64,000 nt of DNA, taken from Onchocerca lupi. Lineage: Eukaryota; Nematoda; Chromadorea; Rhabditida; Onchocercidae. Location of the stretch: the NCBI GenBank assembly GCA_028564675.1, contig JAOVVO010000063.1, forward strand, positions 1 through 64,000, written 5' to 3'. Positions 48,163 to 62,838 of the stretch are shown piece after piece; the first letter of the stretch is position 1, and every line of letters begins with the position of its first letter. The notes beneath the pieces are model-generated. The model saw only the letters and a list, made by a program, of their open reading frames with translations, did not search any database and was not told the origin of the DNA. Both the position numbers and the translations under genes were made by a program.

Positions 48163-51100
48163 AAAGATGAAAATCGATTCGTTTTTTGATCATTAAAATT
48201 CGTCATAGAAAAAATATTTCATTTCCAATGAAAATATCTTTAAAAAAAAATTATAAGTATAAACACGAAAAATGTGGAGAAAACGAATAGTTTGGAAAAT
48301 AGATCATACGAGTTAAGAGAGTATTTCAGAAGGAAATTCAAAAGCTCTCAAAGGATTTCTCAAAAACGAACGACTTGTTAATTAAAAAAATTAATGATAC
48401 ACATGGAAGTGAAAGAAATTTGATTTAATTTAATGCTGGATTGTTCCTTGAAAAAAATGATTTAAAATTTTAAATGAAAAGAAGAAAAAACATCTTGCAA
48501 TGCAACAAATTCTTTTCAGATATCTAAAAAGATTCGCTATGCTGTAAAGCAACTTCAATTATTGGGAGCAATGTTAAGTAATATCAAGAAAAGATTTTAC
48601 TAATTTTGATCAATTATATGCATTGCTTAGTATTTGAACGATAAAAAAAAAAAAAAAAAAAAAAATTTGTTTCACCAAAGTAATCTTTGCATGAATGATA
48701 TGAAATAATATTCCGAAATACGCAAGTTTTCATAAATGGACAAGAAAAAAAGTTTGCAAAGTCAGTATGAAAGAAATTTCAATGAATTTGAATAGTAATG
48801 AAGCAGGGACAAAAATAAGAATGAGGAGATTTCAGAAATGATCAAGAATTTCTATAATATGATTGATTCCTTTTGCTTCCTTTTTTTTTCCTGTTCTTTC
48901 CTAAAAAATCAGTGTTAATATTACTAGATGAGGGCAATCATTAGGAAAAAATTAGTTATTGCCAGAAAATGTTATATGTTAATCTATTGATGTTCATAAT
49001 CTTTGAACTGAAACAAAAAGAATTGAGGAAAACGAAAAAAGATTATTTTAAATTTAGAATTAGAATTTCATTCATTTCATCCAGTTTAATGTGAATCCTA
49101 AACTTTTTACCAGACTGAACGGAATGTTCTTTTCTCTAGACTGGATGAAATGTCCTTTTCTGTTGGTTCAATGGACTGTCCTTTTTTCTAGACTCCACAA
49201 AATGTTCTTTTCTCTAGGCTGGACCAAATGTCCTTGTTTTGTACGTTTGACAGAATGTCCTTTCTTCTACGCTCGACGAAATGTCTACCAAAATTGCTCA
49301 AAAATAGTTGGAATTTTCATTGTCATACAATACTTTCCTCAATTTCAAATCCTATTTAATCAATAAATAATGAATCATAATTAGGAAGAAATTAAAAAAA
49401 TATTTTTTTCGTGTAATTTTGTATTGATGCTCCAGATCTGAAATATTATAAATAATAGTGTACTTCCAATAGAATTTATCAACAGTCTCGATGAATGAAT
49501 ATAATGAATGTAACAAAAATAATTAAAATTTTGAAAATTTACTGAAAAAATATGAAATTCATTGTCTTCTGTAACATGTTTATTAAAGTTTATAGAAATT
49601 ACATTCTAATTAGTTTAGAAAAGAACAAAACAAAAGAATTCAACTTGAATTGAATAATCATTCTATTGGCCTATTCTTGGCTTGTTAGTTCAAATTTTTG
49701 GCTTTTAAAAGTATATGAAAAAATAAATCATGACATTTGCTATCATAGATTTCTTCGCTCTTTCGACTTCAATGACGACAAATAAGTCAACAAATCTATC
49801 TTGAATTGTTGAAAATTTGTCAGCACTTTTCTTAAACTTACCATTTTTCCATAAAAAAATCATCGAAATTCGTCTAGTCTAATTAAAAATTGTTTTCAAA
49901 TTATCAATTCTGTAACTGTTAAATTACTATATACATTAACTTTGTCTGTTTTTTTTCATTTTTTTTTCTTTTTATTCTGATATTCACACCATTTATTATT
50001 TTTTAATTCTCTCTTATTGGAAATTTTATTTTTATTTTTTTTTTCATTTTTATTTTTTTTTTTGAAAATTAAAACTTTTCTGTTATGACGTATATTGTTT
50101 ATTTGTAGGAAGGAATATGAAAGAGAATTATTTCTTTCTTTTCCTTCAATTAAATCTTAAACATTTTCGAACAAAATATTTCGAATAAATTTCAGTATTT
50201 AATTTTTAAAGACGATTAAATTTAAAAAAAGAAAAAAAGAAAAATCTACGAATTGATCAAATAATTGAATAATATATGAACTTACATAAGATTGATTTCA
50301 TGAAGATGCGAAAATTCCAGATAACTTCGAACAGGATAACAATTGATCGAAATTACAATTTCAAATTCATTGAAGCGAATTATATTCATTGCCAATGGTA
50401 AATATCAAAACTTGAGAATAAAATAAAGGCTGTAACTAATATAGCGATTGTTTTCCTTGAAGTAAGCCAAGTTATTTTTGTTGGGAAAATCGAAACTAAC
50501 ATTTCTTCATAAAAATTCCAACAATTTGCTCAAAATTAATGATCTATGATGAAGTCTAAAGTTGAATCGTGAATTTCACAAGAAATTCATTAATAAAAAT
50601 CAGAAAAAATTAAATAATGAATGAAATTTTGCATGATCAGGTTGCCTTCATTCAGGAATAAATAATTTTTGCTCAAATGCATCATTAAAACAAACATTTA
50701 ACATTCCAAATAAATCTATCGAAATTGGGCATTTAAGGAGAAGTCTTGAAATTTGATGTTTTCATAAGATGATGAAGAAAATGGCGATCTTTCGTCTGTC
50801 TCTAATTGTCCTAGTTTTGATTAATTACTTCCAATATGATAGGCTTTTTTTTTTCACTATTTATAATATTATAATTCATTATGTTGCCAAAAAATGTGTT
50901 CAAAATGCTGGAATATTTAGAACTCATAACTTCTGTTGAGTTTAAAGAAAAAGTTAGAATTTAATCAAGCAGTACCATATGATATATTTCGATTATTTCG
51001 ATCCTCTATATCACTGATTGTTCAGGATATTCAAATCTTCCAAACTGCTGATCATGAATATTCAAATGTGATCAATATTGCATCGAATTTCATCAACAAC

Positions 51101-51489
51101 AAAAAAGTACAATTTACCAAGCTAATTTTATGTCATCAAATTAATTTTATGTTGAAAGTATTTAAAAATAGAAATAAAATAATGAACAAAAAACATATCA
51201 TTCGTCGTTAAACATTTCAAATTTACTTCCTTATAGAATAGATACTTTCGTTGTTTTCATATCAAAAAAAAAGAATGAGAACGCTTTCGATATAAACAAA
51301 AAGTGCAAAATAACAAAAATGAAGTTTAAATGTTCTTCGATTGCTTTAGCTTAGTTCATTTGCTACTTGTTTATCAAGTTGAATTACTTATGCTAATGGC
51401 ATTTTTCCAAGTTTAAACCAGGAAATATTATTAAAAGGATGAAAAGAAAAAAAAAGAAAAAAAAATCATTCATTGCTCGACAATTTCGG
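46249..51489. other. Gene-poor intergenic DNA
   Basis: About 5.2 kb without a supported gene. Contents are degenerate AT-rich short repeats (46740-46930, around AATAAATCAAA-TATAATAAT), homopolymer A runs (48134-48161, 48643-48664) and a 26-bp minisatellite (49113-49285). A plus-strand open frame at 50936-51211 begins with TTG and has no splice or promoter context. Confidence 0.6.
49113..49285 (+). repeat. 26-bp minisatellite, about 6.6 diverged copies
   Basis: Unit roughly GACTGGA-CAAAATGTCC followed by TTTTCTCTA, with lengths 25-27: 49113-49138, 49139-49165, 49166-49190, 49191-49216, 49217-49243, 49244-49269 and partial 49270-49285. Copies alternate between TGTTC and TGTCC cores. It happens to leave one plus frame open, giving a protein-like 9-residue periodicity that I regard as a by-product. 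Confidence 0.85.
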
Positions 51490-51547
51490 TTATATGACAT
51501 ATGTTCCTTTCTTTTCAATTTCAGGTTCTTCAAGTCTTTTCTCTGCA

Positions 51548-51585
<38 letters not shown>

Positions 51586-53359
51586 TAATTTTTTTTTTTT
51601 TTTTTTTTTTTTTTGTTCGTAATTATCTCTCATTTTTGAGAAGGAAGTTTTTGTTAAGCATGATAATAACATGTCAAAAATAAAATTACAAATTCATTAA
51701 TGTTTATGATTCATGAGAAATATCCCGTAAATGATATTTATTGATTGTAACAGTGGACAGAGATGAGAAATTATTTGAAATATTTGACAATTTGACAAAT
51801 TAGATGGATCATCTTGAGAATTTAATTTTGAATCTCTTTGAAATATCATTGTAACAAAAAACATACATTTTAATTGTCATACTATCTTCTTGAAGATATC
51901 GTCAGAACTGGAAAATATAAGAACAGATTCAGAGGAAAGTTTCGTCAATTTTTACGTCCTTTATTGTTTTGAAAATACGAAATTACAAATGAGACAAAAA
52001 AAAAAATTTTGTTATCAATCATCTCCAAATATTTGTTTCAAATTTCAGATGCCAATATTTTTCACAAATATTTTGAACAGTATAGCTAAATTATTTTAAA
52101 ATTTTCATCACTCAATCTCTCGTCAATAATTTATCATTTAAAATGTTATCTGATTCATTCAAATTTCCTAATATGTTGGATTTAATTGAGTTGAAAAATA
52201 ATTTCTTTATCCTATTCATAAACTGAAATTAAGTTGCAATATTTCCTGAAATTTCCAACGAACATTTGAAAATTATTTCTATGATTCTAAATATAAAATT
52301 AGAAACTTGCAACATTTGTCAACATGCATGGAAAAACGATACTAATAAATAGTCTAAAATAAAATCGGAAAAGAACTTTTGAATGCTTAATAAATTATTT
52401 TTCTTTCAATTTAAAATATAAAATTAGAACAAAATTGATAATTATTTATGACATTTGCCAATATCCATGAACAAATGACTATAATAAATAACTTTTTAAT
52501 CATATAAAGCTGTCCTGTCTACAAAAATTCTTGGATTAATCTTTGGTCTTTAAGTAACTTGAGTTAATATTAAATTAAACTTAAATTATCCTATATTTTC
52601 GACAAATTTTTCGGAATTTAGGTATTTAATGAAAATGGAGACTAATGAGTAGCTAATACAATGTTGACATATGACCCCGATTTACCTAATTGAATTCTAT
52701 TTCTTGCTATCCGTTTTATATTCTTCTGCCATTCCTTTCTTAGAAAAAATCAAATGATTGACACAAACAAACAACAAATTCTACGAATAAATCGTACTAA
52801 TAAAATTGAATAATAAAATCTTGACTGTATATAAATTTCAACATTTTAATTAAAATTAAAGATTCTAATTAACAATAGAATAAAGTATTTGAAAAAGTTA
52901 AATTCAAAATTTACCAGCTGAAGATGATAATTGGACAAATAAGTCCAGCTCTAATGATTTCAACTTTTGTGGAAAGCAAAGAAGGTAAAATTTAATGTAA
53001 ATATTTATTAAAAGAAAAAAAAAATGAAAAAAAAAAAAGGAAAGAGGAAGTTCGTTTTATTGAAATTGAGATTCTATATTGGAATCCTTTATGATAAAAG
53101 CCTATTTTTTTTTTTTTTTTCATTAAACGCTTGAAAATTTTACCAAATCATACATATTAGATGAAAAAGATTGAAAAAAAAAATTGAAAGAATGCTTCGA
53201 TTTGTTTTGTTTATGTTGCATTCCCTGTTGCATTGGCCATGAAAAATGTAATTGATAGCCAAGTGCCTCAATTTTTATTTTATATTGCCATTCATAGCCA
53301 GAATAAAAATTGTTCTCATCGATCTTCAATGGCAAACAAACATGCCGTAACGACGACGA
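51490..53359 (-). CDS. Putative gene, three C-terminal exons, unknown product
   Basis: Phase-consistent exons: about 53359-53144 (5' limit unknown), 52963-52915, 51542-51490 with a TAA stop. The first holds a coding-like stretch (PLKIDENNFYSGYEWQYK, then ALGYQLHFSWPM), the second a hydrophobic stretch (LKSLELDLFVQL), the third a charged tail ending EIEKKGTYVI. Last acceptor is TTATTGCAG behind a T run of about 33. The middle acceptor is weak. The last exon is also in phase with the protease homologue's final sure exon at 59550, so it could be that gene's C-terminus across an 8-kb intron. No family recognised. Confidence 0.25.
51550..51615. repeat. Long A-run/T-run inverted pair
   Basis: A run of about 33 A, a five-base spacer (TGTAA), then a run of about 25 T ending in G. 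It forms a simple A/T palindrome able to fold as a hairpin of up to about 25 base pairs, just upstream of the exon at 51542-51490 on the minus strand. Confidence 0.85.
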
Positions 53360-56300
53360 GTTTATTTTTTAAAAAAAAAAAAAAAACTTCGAATAGCTTT
53401 AATGTCGCTTACTTTTTTAATTATGACATTTATTTCGTTTCAACAACTGTTCTATTGCCATTCTAATGCCAACGAATTTATCAGTCAATCAATTTAAGAT
53501 AATAGTAAAATAAGTTAATATTTAATTGAAAAAAAACTTTGAAAATGTATTATGTAACTAGTAATAAATGAATGTGATATTTAATGCAAGGATAATTTTA
53601 AAAATTATTACAGGAATTTATTAATTATACCGTAATTTTTTGATGTAATGAACTTCAAGAGTTCAAAAATTAAAATAAAATAGATGAATAAATGCAGCTC
53701 TTTATTGGTTGATAGGTATAACCAAAAGTCATTTATCGTTTTTCATTGAATTTGAAATTTGTTAGTAAAAATTCGGAAAATTCCTTACAATTCAAAGCAA
53801 AAACAATTTCAAAATGATTTTTTTTTTTTTTTGAAAAGTTTTTTATATTGATTTTAATGAATTTGAAAAAAAAAATATGAACGAAAACATTTTTTCTTCC
53901 AGAAAAGAATAATAATTTGCAGAGAAGTTTTGTTTTCAAAGATTTATAATAATTATTAATAAATCATTTAAAAATATACGAGTGCTAATATTGATCCAGA
54001 AATAAGTGATCTTCAAGACTCTATGATTCTGATGATACTCATTTATCGAAAAATTTAAATAAACTCAAATAAAATCTCTACAGTCAAAATTTCGGAATCA
54101 AAATCTTTTTTACGTTTTAATATGATTTGTTAGATAATTAATGTCTCCTACGATTCCATATTGCAATTTACACAAAATGCAAATATCTGCTATATACCTA
54201 ATCTTAAAATTCGTAATTAATATTATTATACATAATTTCCAAGGATTGAAAAACTTTACGGGATTTAAAGTGATTGAACATCAAATATCTAAATTAATTT
54301 AAATTTGTTCCAACTGTAAACTTCATATGATGAAAGAATCAGATTCTCTAATCGGAATTTGAATTTCAATGAGCTGCATAGGCTTTAAACTGTTCAAAGA
54401 ATTGCATATGAAAAAATTCACAAGAAAAATTTCAATGTAATAATTACCATGTGATCTTTAACGGAATGGTTGCAATATTTGCGATAAATCTTTCTTACAC
54501 CAAATTTTGTTCTTTAAATTTTTAATATACGAATTATTTAAAATATCCAATTTTCCCATTCAATTTTTCAAAAGTGTATTGTATTAAACTTAATTACATG
54601 CAAATTTTTTTCGGCTGGAAAATAAAATAATTAAAATTCTTTTTTTTTTTCGCAAAGTTTTGATTTCCTTAAAATTTCCAAGTGAAGAGCAGAGAGAGGA
54701 ATTTCTCAACCAAATATATTTTTTCTTAAAATCCAGAATAAAATGAACTTTCTAGCATTGAGAATATTTCGCTTTCATAAATTATACCTTATTTTACTCT
54801 AATCGTTTCCATCTTAACGTAATCATTTGCTCTTTTAACATAATGTCGCTAATTATATTTATCAGTGATAAGATAATACAATAAACGTCATATTTTAAGA
54901 AATTATCAATTTCAGATAGAATAGCATATTCTTTTCAAATAATTTTTTTCAAATGTTCTTCAGTCTGATGAATAACTGTTGCATTTCAAAAAGCAAATGA
55001 TAAATGATATGATGATAATATGAGCATTCAAGTGTAATTTTACTTCCGAGTAATTAGTAGATGGTGTCATATGTTATGTATTACAAAAAAGGAAGCGGCA
55101 CCTCTTGAAGTAATAGTATGTGATGATTTCTTCTAAAATCGAAGTTAGTTTTAAAATTTAACAATTTCAGGAATCAACAAATGCTTATTCTACTTGTACC
55201 ATAAGCACCTGAAATATGCATAGCAATAATAATCGTCCTAGTATTACTAAATTGGCCAGTTTATATATTTGCCAGAAAATAATAGATTATTATGCTAAAG
55301 AAATTTGAATAAAACGATAAATAGTATACGCTGGAATTACACGTATATTTCACGTTTCTCATTATTGTCATTTTTTTTCTTCATTCCTCAGAATTTAAAA
55401 AAAAGAAAAAATGACATTTTTCGATCAAAATGATAATATCCTCATAAATATTTCTAGCAATTATCATTTTCATTTTATCTAGTAGGATTATCAGAAAAAA
55501 GAGCTGAAAAAGTTGAAAATAAATTGAAACAGTCCAGAATAAAAGAGCCTAGGACAATATTGCTCAATATATAATTGTACCGTAGTGATATCAGGAGCAT
55601 TGAATGCATTGAAGCCTTAACAAATCGTGATGAATAATTGCAGGAACGTTTGGAATTGATTAAAAATGATAATGGTTGTCGAGATTCTACAATGATTTGA
55701 TGATTTCACAGATAACATCATCTGAGTTAATATTCGGTTATATTATAAATTTTTTCCAATATTTGAAGAGAAAAAAAAATCAATAAACTGCTAAATTTTT
55801 TGAAACATCTTATTAGAAGTGCAAATTTTTTTTTCAGATGTAATATAAATTTTCTGTTATTTTCGATTTCAAAATTTAAATAAATTAGTAATTAATATTT
55901 CAAAAATGAGTGTTACTCTCAGAGACTTAATGCTAATAGTGCATATTTAGTGCTCAGATTCCATTAGCTACTCGAAGTTGTAGATGAGTAACTGAAAATC
56001 AGTATAATTTAGATGATTGTCTTAAAAAATTACTTGAAAATTCAAATAAATATTCATTATTCATTAATTCAAGTAAAATATATACTACATCTATTCTTCA
56101 TTCAAATCAGGAATTTATTCAAATAAACAAAGAAAGAGATCAATGATTAATTATGAATTTATTTGATCTGCAAAGCAAGAAACCATTACATGGATTATTA
56201 TTGTTCATTTGAATAATGGCAGTTGTTTGAAACAATTGAAAGTAAATTGCAAAATTACACGCACCAATTAGATAATCTGACTGAAACATACTTAATTACC

Positions 56301-57249
56301 TAGAAGTTTACACGTATACGAATCAAAAATACACGTAAGTAGAAGTAAGAAAAATTTACTTTAAAATTTAGATATTTATTTGTACATGATTAATCTGTAG
56401 GCGGTACCATAGCAGTGTGTATTTTTTCTTAAAATGCATATTTTCAAAATGACAACAGACAAAGACGAATTATTGATTAGAATTCAGGTTTTCTATGTCC
56501 TCATTTACTGGCTCATTATTTATTAATTGTAAAATTTCCAATATAACCAATTATATCAAACTATATTTGCATTTAAGTCCTACCAGTTTGATTTGAGACA
56601 AAATTAAAGCTATAAATTTTGCAATTAAAAAATAATAATAAAAGAAAGTATTAGTTTTTTTTGCGAAGGATTTGCTTCTAAAACTTACCGTACTTCTAAT
56701 AAAAATTAATGAACATAAGCAATTAGCAATGCTTTCTTCTATTTTTCTAACTTTAATTTTTACTTATAAAATAGACTTTCTTCACTGCATTAGCAATGAT
56801 TTCCCTTTTTTGTTTATCAACTGTTGATTGAATCTTTTGATCTTTTTTATTTTACTTTTAGTAATAACTAAAATCTTAATTTCAACTGGAATGATACAAA
56901 TAAAATGTTGCAAATTTGATTGAAACTTTTCCAATTGAATGGAAAATTTGCAAATTTGTTTCATAATTTTGGTCTTACATCAAAACCACTCACTTCCTTC
57001 TGGTCAACTGTTACCAAATATCCGTCCAAAATTTGCTGTTTAATTTTAAACTTTTAAAAATTTTCAAACTAGTCATACAACTTTAAAATAAGGATAGATG
57101 GATGGAACATTTATGTTATACTTATAGTAATATCTATGCTGATATGCTGTTATCAGCCAAGGTAAAATATCCTTATTTTAATGGCTTGACTAAGTTGACA
57201 AATAAAAGCTCAAATTTCTCCTTCTATGTTTACGTGTCATCTTTCGGAT

Positions 57250-57335
57250 TGTAATTAAGTTTGATAAGCTAATTATTTTAATGGTTGTGATTAAGTTTGA
57301 AAGTCTGATAAGCCAATTACTTTAACGGTTATGAA
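57250..57335. repeat. ~45-bp imperfect tandem duplication
   Basis: Two adjacent copies share TTAAGTTTGA, CTGATAAGC or GATAAGC, CAATTA or TAATTA, TTTTAATGGTT or CTTTAACGGTT, and TGTGA or TATGA, in the same order. A related AATGGCTTGACTAAG block occurs just upstream (57180). Confidence 0.5.
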
Positions 57336-58917
57336 TTTATTGGCTGATAATATGTTCGTTGATAAGAATGCATCGCCCTATCCAAATGAATATGATATGA
57401 TAGTTAGTATTGTTAATCTTATGTGATTATATTCATTTTTTCAAATTAAAACTATTTTTTTCGAGAGAGTTGTATAAATTTTCGTTTTTGAAATGTAATA
57501 AATAGTTAATTGATTTAAGCTCTTGTTCAATTTTAAAATTTTTAGAAGTTTTTAGAAAAAAAATTCAGTTTTTATCTTCGTTTTTCCTTCTTTGTATCAA
57601 AATATTTCTAATGACTTTTAAATTATCTAATCACCTGATCACAGCTGAAAATGATCAAAAAATCGTTTAAGAAAAAAAAAATAATATATTATAAAATAAA
57701 TCATGACTAAAGATTGATAAATAATAAAATTAAGTGATTAATTAGACAATTAAAATCAAGTTCAATTAATAGCTAAATTGCTGAATTAATCTTAATGATA
57801 AAGAAAAATTTGTTTGATTAAGTTCTGCTTTCTTATCAATGAAGCTAACGGATGAATGATTCGTTCATTCAATATATTTATTGATAAAAAATTTGAAACG
57901 AAAAGTCAATTCCAAGGTTAGCAATGAGATCAAAAAGAGAAATTAGAATTGAAAAATGAATGAATTAACAATTAGAAAAGTTTTCAATCAATTAAAGAGA
58001 ATTGAACAAAGTATGAAACAAAAATCTCATAACATTTCAAGAGGCAGAATTCTTTTTAAAACAATTTCATTTGATCGTTCATCTATAAAATTGCCATAAA
58101 GACAAGACGAGAAGAGTGGAGAACGAAAGCATAGGAAGTAGAAAATTAGGTTCCTTCTTGTATTTTAAAAAAAAAAAAAAAAAAAAAAATGAAAACTGGT
58201 CTCTGAACTTGAAAATCCGCATGAATAATATTTCTTTTTTTTTTTTTTTTTGATAATGAAACAGAAGATGCATGTTGCAAGTGATTCTTGGTTAAAATAA
58301 AAATGGTATCAACACATGAATTTCTTGAAATTGATTTATTTTTAAGAAATCTGATTTTTTTTAGAATTCTTGAAATATATTTAAAAAATTTTTATTCGCA
58401 AAAAAAAAAGGAATGGTTGATTTTGCCATTCAAGCACGATTTATTAAATATATATCATATGAGAGACTTTAAATTTCTTTAAAATTAAATTGATGATTCG
58501 CGAGTGCAATGAAGAAAAATAGCAGCGAATAATGGAAACGTCGAAATTTACAAATTGCGAAGTTATCTGTTACATGTGCATCAAATCTGTTCTTGAATAA
58601 TTCGATATTAGCAATATCTACTGAAAAAAAAAAACTTTTTTTCATTTTTTTTTTTTCGAAAATCGTTCTATAATTTCCTTTGAAAATCATCAGGTGTACT
58701 TTGCTATTCCAAATGCTCTCTAATTATTTCTTTAAAAAAATAAATTAATAATTTTTTGAAATATTTAATATCGAAATTATTAATATTTTTTTTTTTTTTT
58801 TTTGAAATTATCTCATCCTGGAAAATGAAACCTTACAAAAATCATTAGAAAAGGAGAATGTAAAAAGTCTTGAAATTAATTGAAATTATTAAAAATTAAT
58901 TTTTAATATTTATATTC

Positions 58918-58936
58918 TATATATATATATATATAT
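58918..58936. repeat. (TA)n microsatellite
   Basis: Uninterrupted TA dinucleotides, nine to ten units. Confidence 0.9.
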
Positions 58937-59335
58937 CAGAAATTAATCATCCTAAATAAAAGTGCGCAGATGATATTTCATCGATAAAAATTACAACGAA
59001 CAAAATGATCATAAATCAAGCTGTAATTATTCAAAAAAAGGCTGATTTTAGTGAAATTCTCCATTGTTTATGAAATATTGAACTTATTTTTATGCAAACT
59101 AAGCATTATTTAGAAGCTTTTAGAATCTACGAATAGCAAAGTTTCGAGCATTTTCATTTTGCATCAATCATTTCAATCAAACTAGCCAATTTTTGGATCG
59201 ATGATTTTTTTTTTTTTTTTTCTATTTTAAGAGCCATTTGTATAAGATTATCTTTCTTCTATTCTTTCTAATTATCATTTCTTTGATAAATCATAAATAC
59301 TGCTAATATTATCTAATTTCGTTTTTCAGAAAAAT

Positions 59336-59366
<31 letters not shown>

Positions 59367-59549
59367 TGATAGCATACTGCTACGTTGAAATTACGCGAGT
59401 ATTAAAACATTTTACAGCATCAAAAATTTGCTTATAAAATCACGCATTATTAATATTAAATAAATGATGATAAAATTAATTCCTCAAATATTTGAAATTT
59501 TTTTCTTTAAAATTTTTGAATATACAATCGATCAATAAAGATAACATAC

Positions 59550-62500
59550 CGTCACCAACTGTATCATCGCCAGTTCTATTTTTAAGAATGATTACTTCTT
59601 CGGGATATTTCGAATATTCTTTCGTTAAGAATTCTTGATACATGCAAATGCCAATATAATAACAAAAAAAATCATGAAATTTACTGATATCTGTTGCGAA
59701 CATAAACTTTGTCTAAAAATATATTTCAATTTGAAAAATGCATGGAAATTGCTGAATTGATAGAAATGACTGATAAAAGTTAATAAACTGAGTATGATTA
59801 TTTAGCCAAATTATTTGCGAAAGAAACGAATGAATCTGAATCAACCAAAGGAATTTGATCATATGAATTAAAATTTTGAAAATTGGAATTTTGAAAGGAA
59901 AAAAAAAAAAAAAGGACTTTGATTTAAAATGATTGAAAAAGTTATTCGTTTGAAGTGATAAATCTCTTCAATAGTTTATGAATCGATCAAAATTTACTGT
60001 AAAATTTTTCGATAATATAATTCAATGATTGGAACAAAAAAAATTTTGCTTGGAAACTTACATAAGCTCTTCCAATATGAGGCCGATACGATAGAATGCC
60101 CATCAATACCGAAAGATCGTTCATTTCTTTCATAATTGCAGCACCGCCATCGCCCTGCAAGTTTTCAATTTTTTGCAAAAATTCTATTTTTCAAACTTTA
60201 TCATTTACAAGTTGCCCTAAAAATAAGCATATTTGAAAAAGTAATGGTATAATATTTTATCTACATTCTTAATTTCAAACAAATTTTTAAGATAATAGAA
60301 GAATTTTAGAAGAATATCTAATTCAATTTATTGTTCATTGATCATTCAATGGCTTGATCAAAGTATGAATTATTGGTCAGTTTTATTATCAATAATAAAG
60401 CAAATTTGTATAAAATTCAAATTTTTTAATTCAAAAAAAAAAAATCATTTCTTACTTCAGTGGCAGTTTGTTCACCTTCAATTATCATTATGCGTTTACA
60501 TGCTTGCATTGGAATACTTGCAGGACATTCATCGATGTAAACATTATTTTCCAGGATAAGATTTAATTTAACATTAATTGGATTATTGCCATGATCGTTT
60601 AATAAATTTTCTAAATTTTTCCACAATATCATAATTTATTTGCTTAATTGTTTATGCGACAGTATGAAAAAAATTTTCATTCAATATTCTTCAATTCTAT
60701 GAAATAATTTGCGTGATACTTGTAAGTTTACGTGCTCTTACTAAGTTTACGTGCACATCACGTGACAAAAGCATTGAGATAATTAATTCACGTATAATAG
60801 GCGAAAGAAAAGATATCCTGGATTAAACAGACTTACTTCTACGTCCATATGAAGCAATAATATAACCACCATCATTCCGATTTGTTGGTTCTGAGATGCA
60901 TGCCACGTCGAAATTTACTTGCGCTTCATTCAAATCTTTATTTTTTTCATTTAATGTTTGTGCCAATTTATCGATTGGTTCCACTTCGAAAATTGCTATA
61001 TCCGAAAATGCTTCATAGAAAGGTACACCAAGAATCTGCAATAAATTGTACAAATTGTTTTTTTAATTTCATTGAAATTTAGTTTAATGTCATTAACTGT
61101 TCATTAGGTTGTATTAATTATCGCTTATTATGTTAAAATTAATTAATTTTCTAATTAAGAAGCATTTAAGATTTTTTATATGAAGTATCCATTTATCTCT
61201 TCATAAAAGTTGTAAAATTTATTAAATTAAATTTTATTTTATTATTTAGTTTAGGTAACGCAATAATCAAAAGCTCATCAAAATGCAGGAATCTTTTCAA
61301 TTACGATTAGGTCAATGAAGTTATTTTGAAAATGATGATGAAATTATGAAGAATAAAATTAATTGTTGAATAAATTGAATTGTGTTCTATTTTTAAGGAT
61401 AGTAGCAATTTGTCCAAATCCTAGAATGCTTAAATAAGATTTACTAATCACTGAGTCATTGTTGTTTTTTGGCTACTTTTAATTAGATAAATTGATAACA
61501 TCAAGCACTTACTGTTAAATTATCCGAATTATTCTTCGGATAGATAGCTAAGCAATTAAAATATTTAAAAAAAAAAAAAAAATAACTAACAGTAGCGACA
61601 TTATTGATTACTGATGACATCGGTACAAGTAATGCAATCGGTTTAATTGATACCACTTTTAGCCTATTTTTTTTCTCAACGGGACAGGTCTAAAATTAAT
61701 TTAATGCCAAAAATATCATTTTATCACTTTTCATTTTTATGATAGTATCCAGGAAACCTGGATATAAATAAGTTCTGAGGTATTTACATAAGTTTGAAAT
61801 AGAACTTACAAATCTTGGCACATTATCATAGTTCTCGTTCATTTCATCAATGTACAAACAAGATGAGCCACCATAAATTTTAAATTCACTAACAGGTGTA
61901 TTTTTTAGACCACTGTAAAATGAAACAAATGAATCGCTCAGTCAAAATTATGATTTAAAATAAATTAAAAGTTTCGAATTTAAGGAAAAAGTTTTTTTGT
62001 ATTAAATTCTTGTACTTGAAATTATGATATTGAAATAAAGCAAATTTTTTTTTTTCATTTTTTTTCAGTCACTCACTTAATTTTCCGTTTTTAGGAAAAT
62101 ATTGAAATTTCAATAAAATTATTATTTCTCAAAAAAAAAAAAAAAAAAAAAAGAAAAAATACGTACTTTTCATTAAAATCCAAACAGCTAGCAGCTGTGA
62201 TGATATGACGAAAAGTAATAATAACTCCCGAACAGACATTAATATCTAAAAAAAAAAAAATCTTACAAATGTCCAATCTTTTCAGATAGTTACTTATATT
62301 ATTCACTAATAAATTATTGTCGAGATTTGCAAAATCAAATATATTTAAATAGCTTGGAGTTTTCATAAATTAAAGATTAAAGATTGGGGTTGAAGTTCAA
62401 TATCATATCAATAAAATTTAGCCTTTATGAAATAATAAAAATAAATTCTGAGAATGGCGAAAAAAAAAGTCAAGTATATAAGACGGCGATAATATCAAAA

Positions 62501-62802
62501 CCTAGTAAGAAATGCTGTAAAACTTTGCGCAAATAGTTCGAAATTTTGGAAGTAGTTTTAAAAAAGATTTACAAATATGACCTTGTCTTCCATCAGTTAT
62601 GCCTCTGATATGAATTATCTGTACCATATGACCGTAATCAGCAGATGAAACAATTTGTCCACTTAACAGTTTGAATTGACCCTTATTTTCTTCGAATTTA
62701 ACAGTACGATTGCTATATTTGTATAGCGATTCACACTTTTCCATTAATGCAAAATTATCATCTTTTGAGATTTTTCCAAATTCCTCGCATTTACCATCTA
62801 AA

Positions 62803-62838
<36 letters not shown>

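Larger units (their letters stand above)
53360..59475. other. Gene-poor intergenic DNA
   Basis: About 6.1 kb of AT-rich sequence downstream (in minus-strand sense) of the protease homologue. I see homopolymer runs, a TA microsatellite (58918-58936) and a short tandem duplication near 57250-57335, but no exon I would defend. Confidence 0.6.

Noticed and set aside
49091..49366. 91-codon plus-strand frame with 9-residue repeats
   Set aside because: The periodicity comes from the 26-bp minisatellite; unit length varies by one base, so the frame would not be kept under selection.
50936..51211. Plus-strand 91-codon frame with fairly mixed composition
   Set aside because: Starts with TTG, has no ATG nearby upstream, no splice sites in phase and no recognisable domain; chance is likely in AT-rich DNA.
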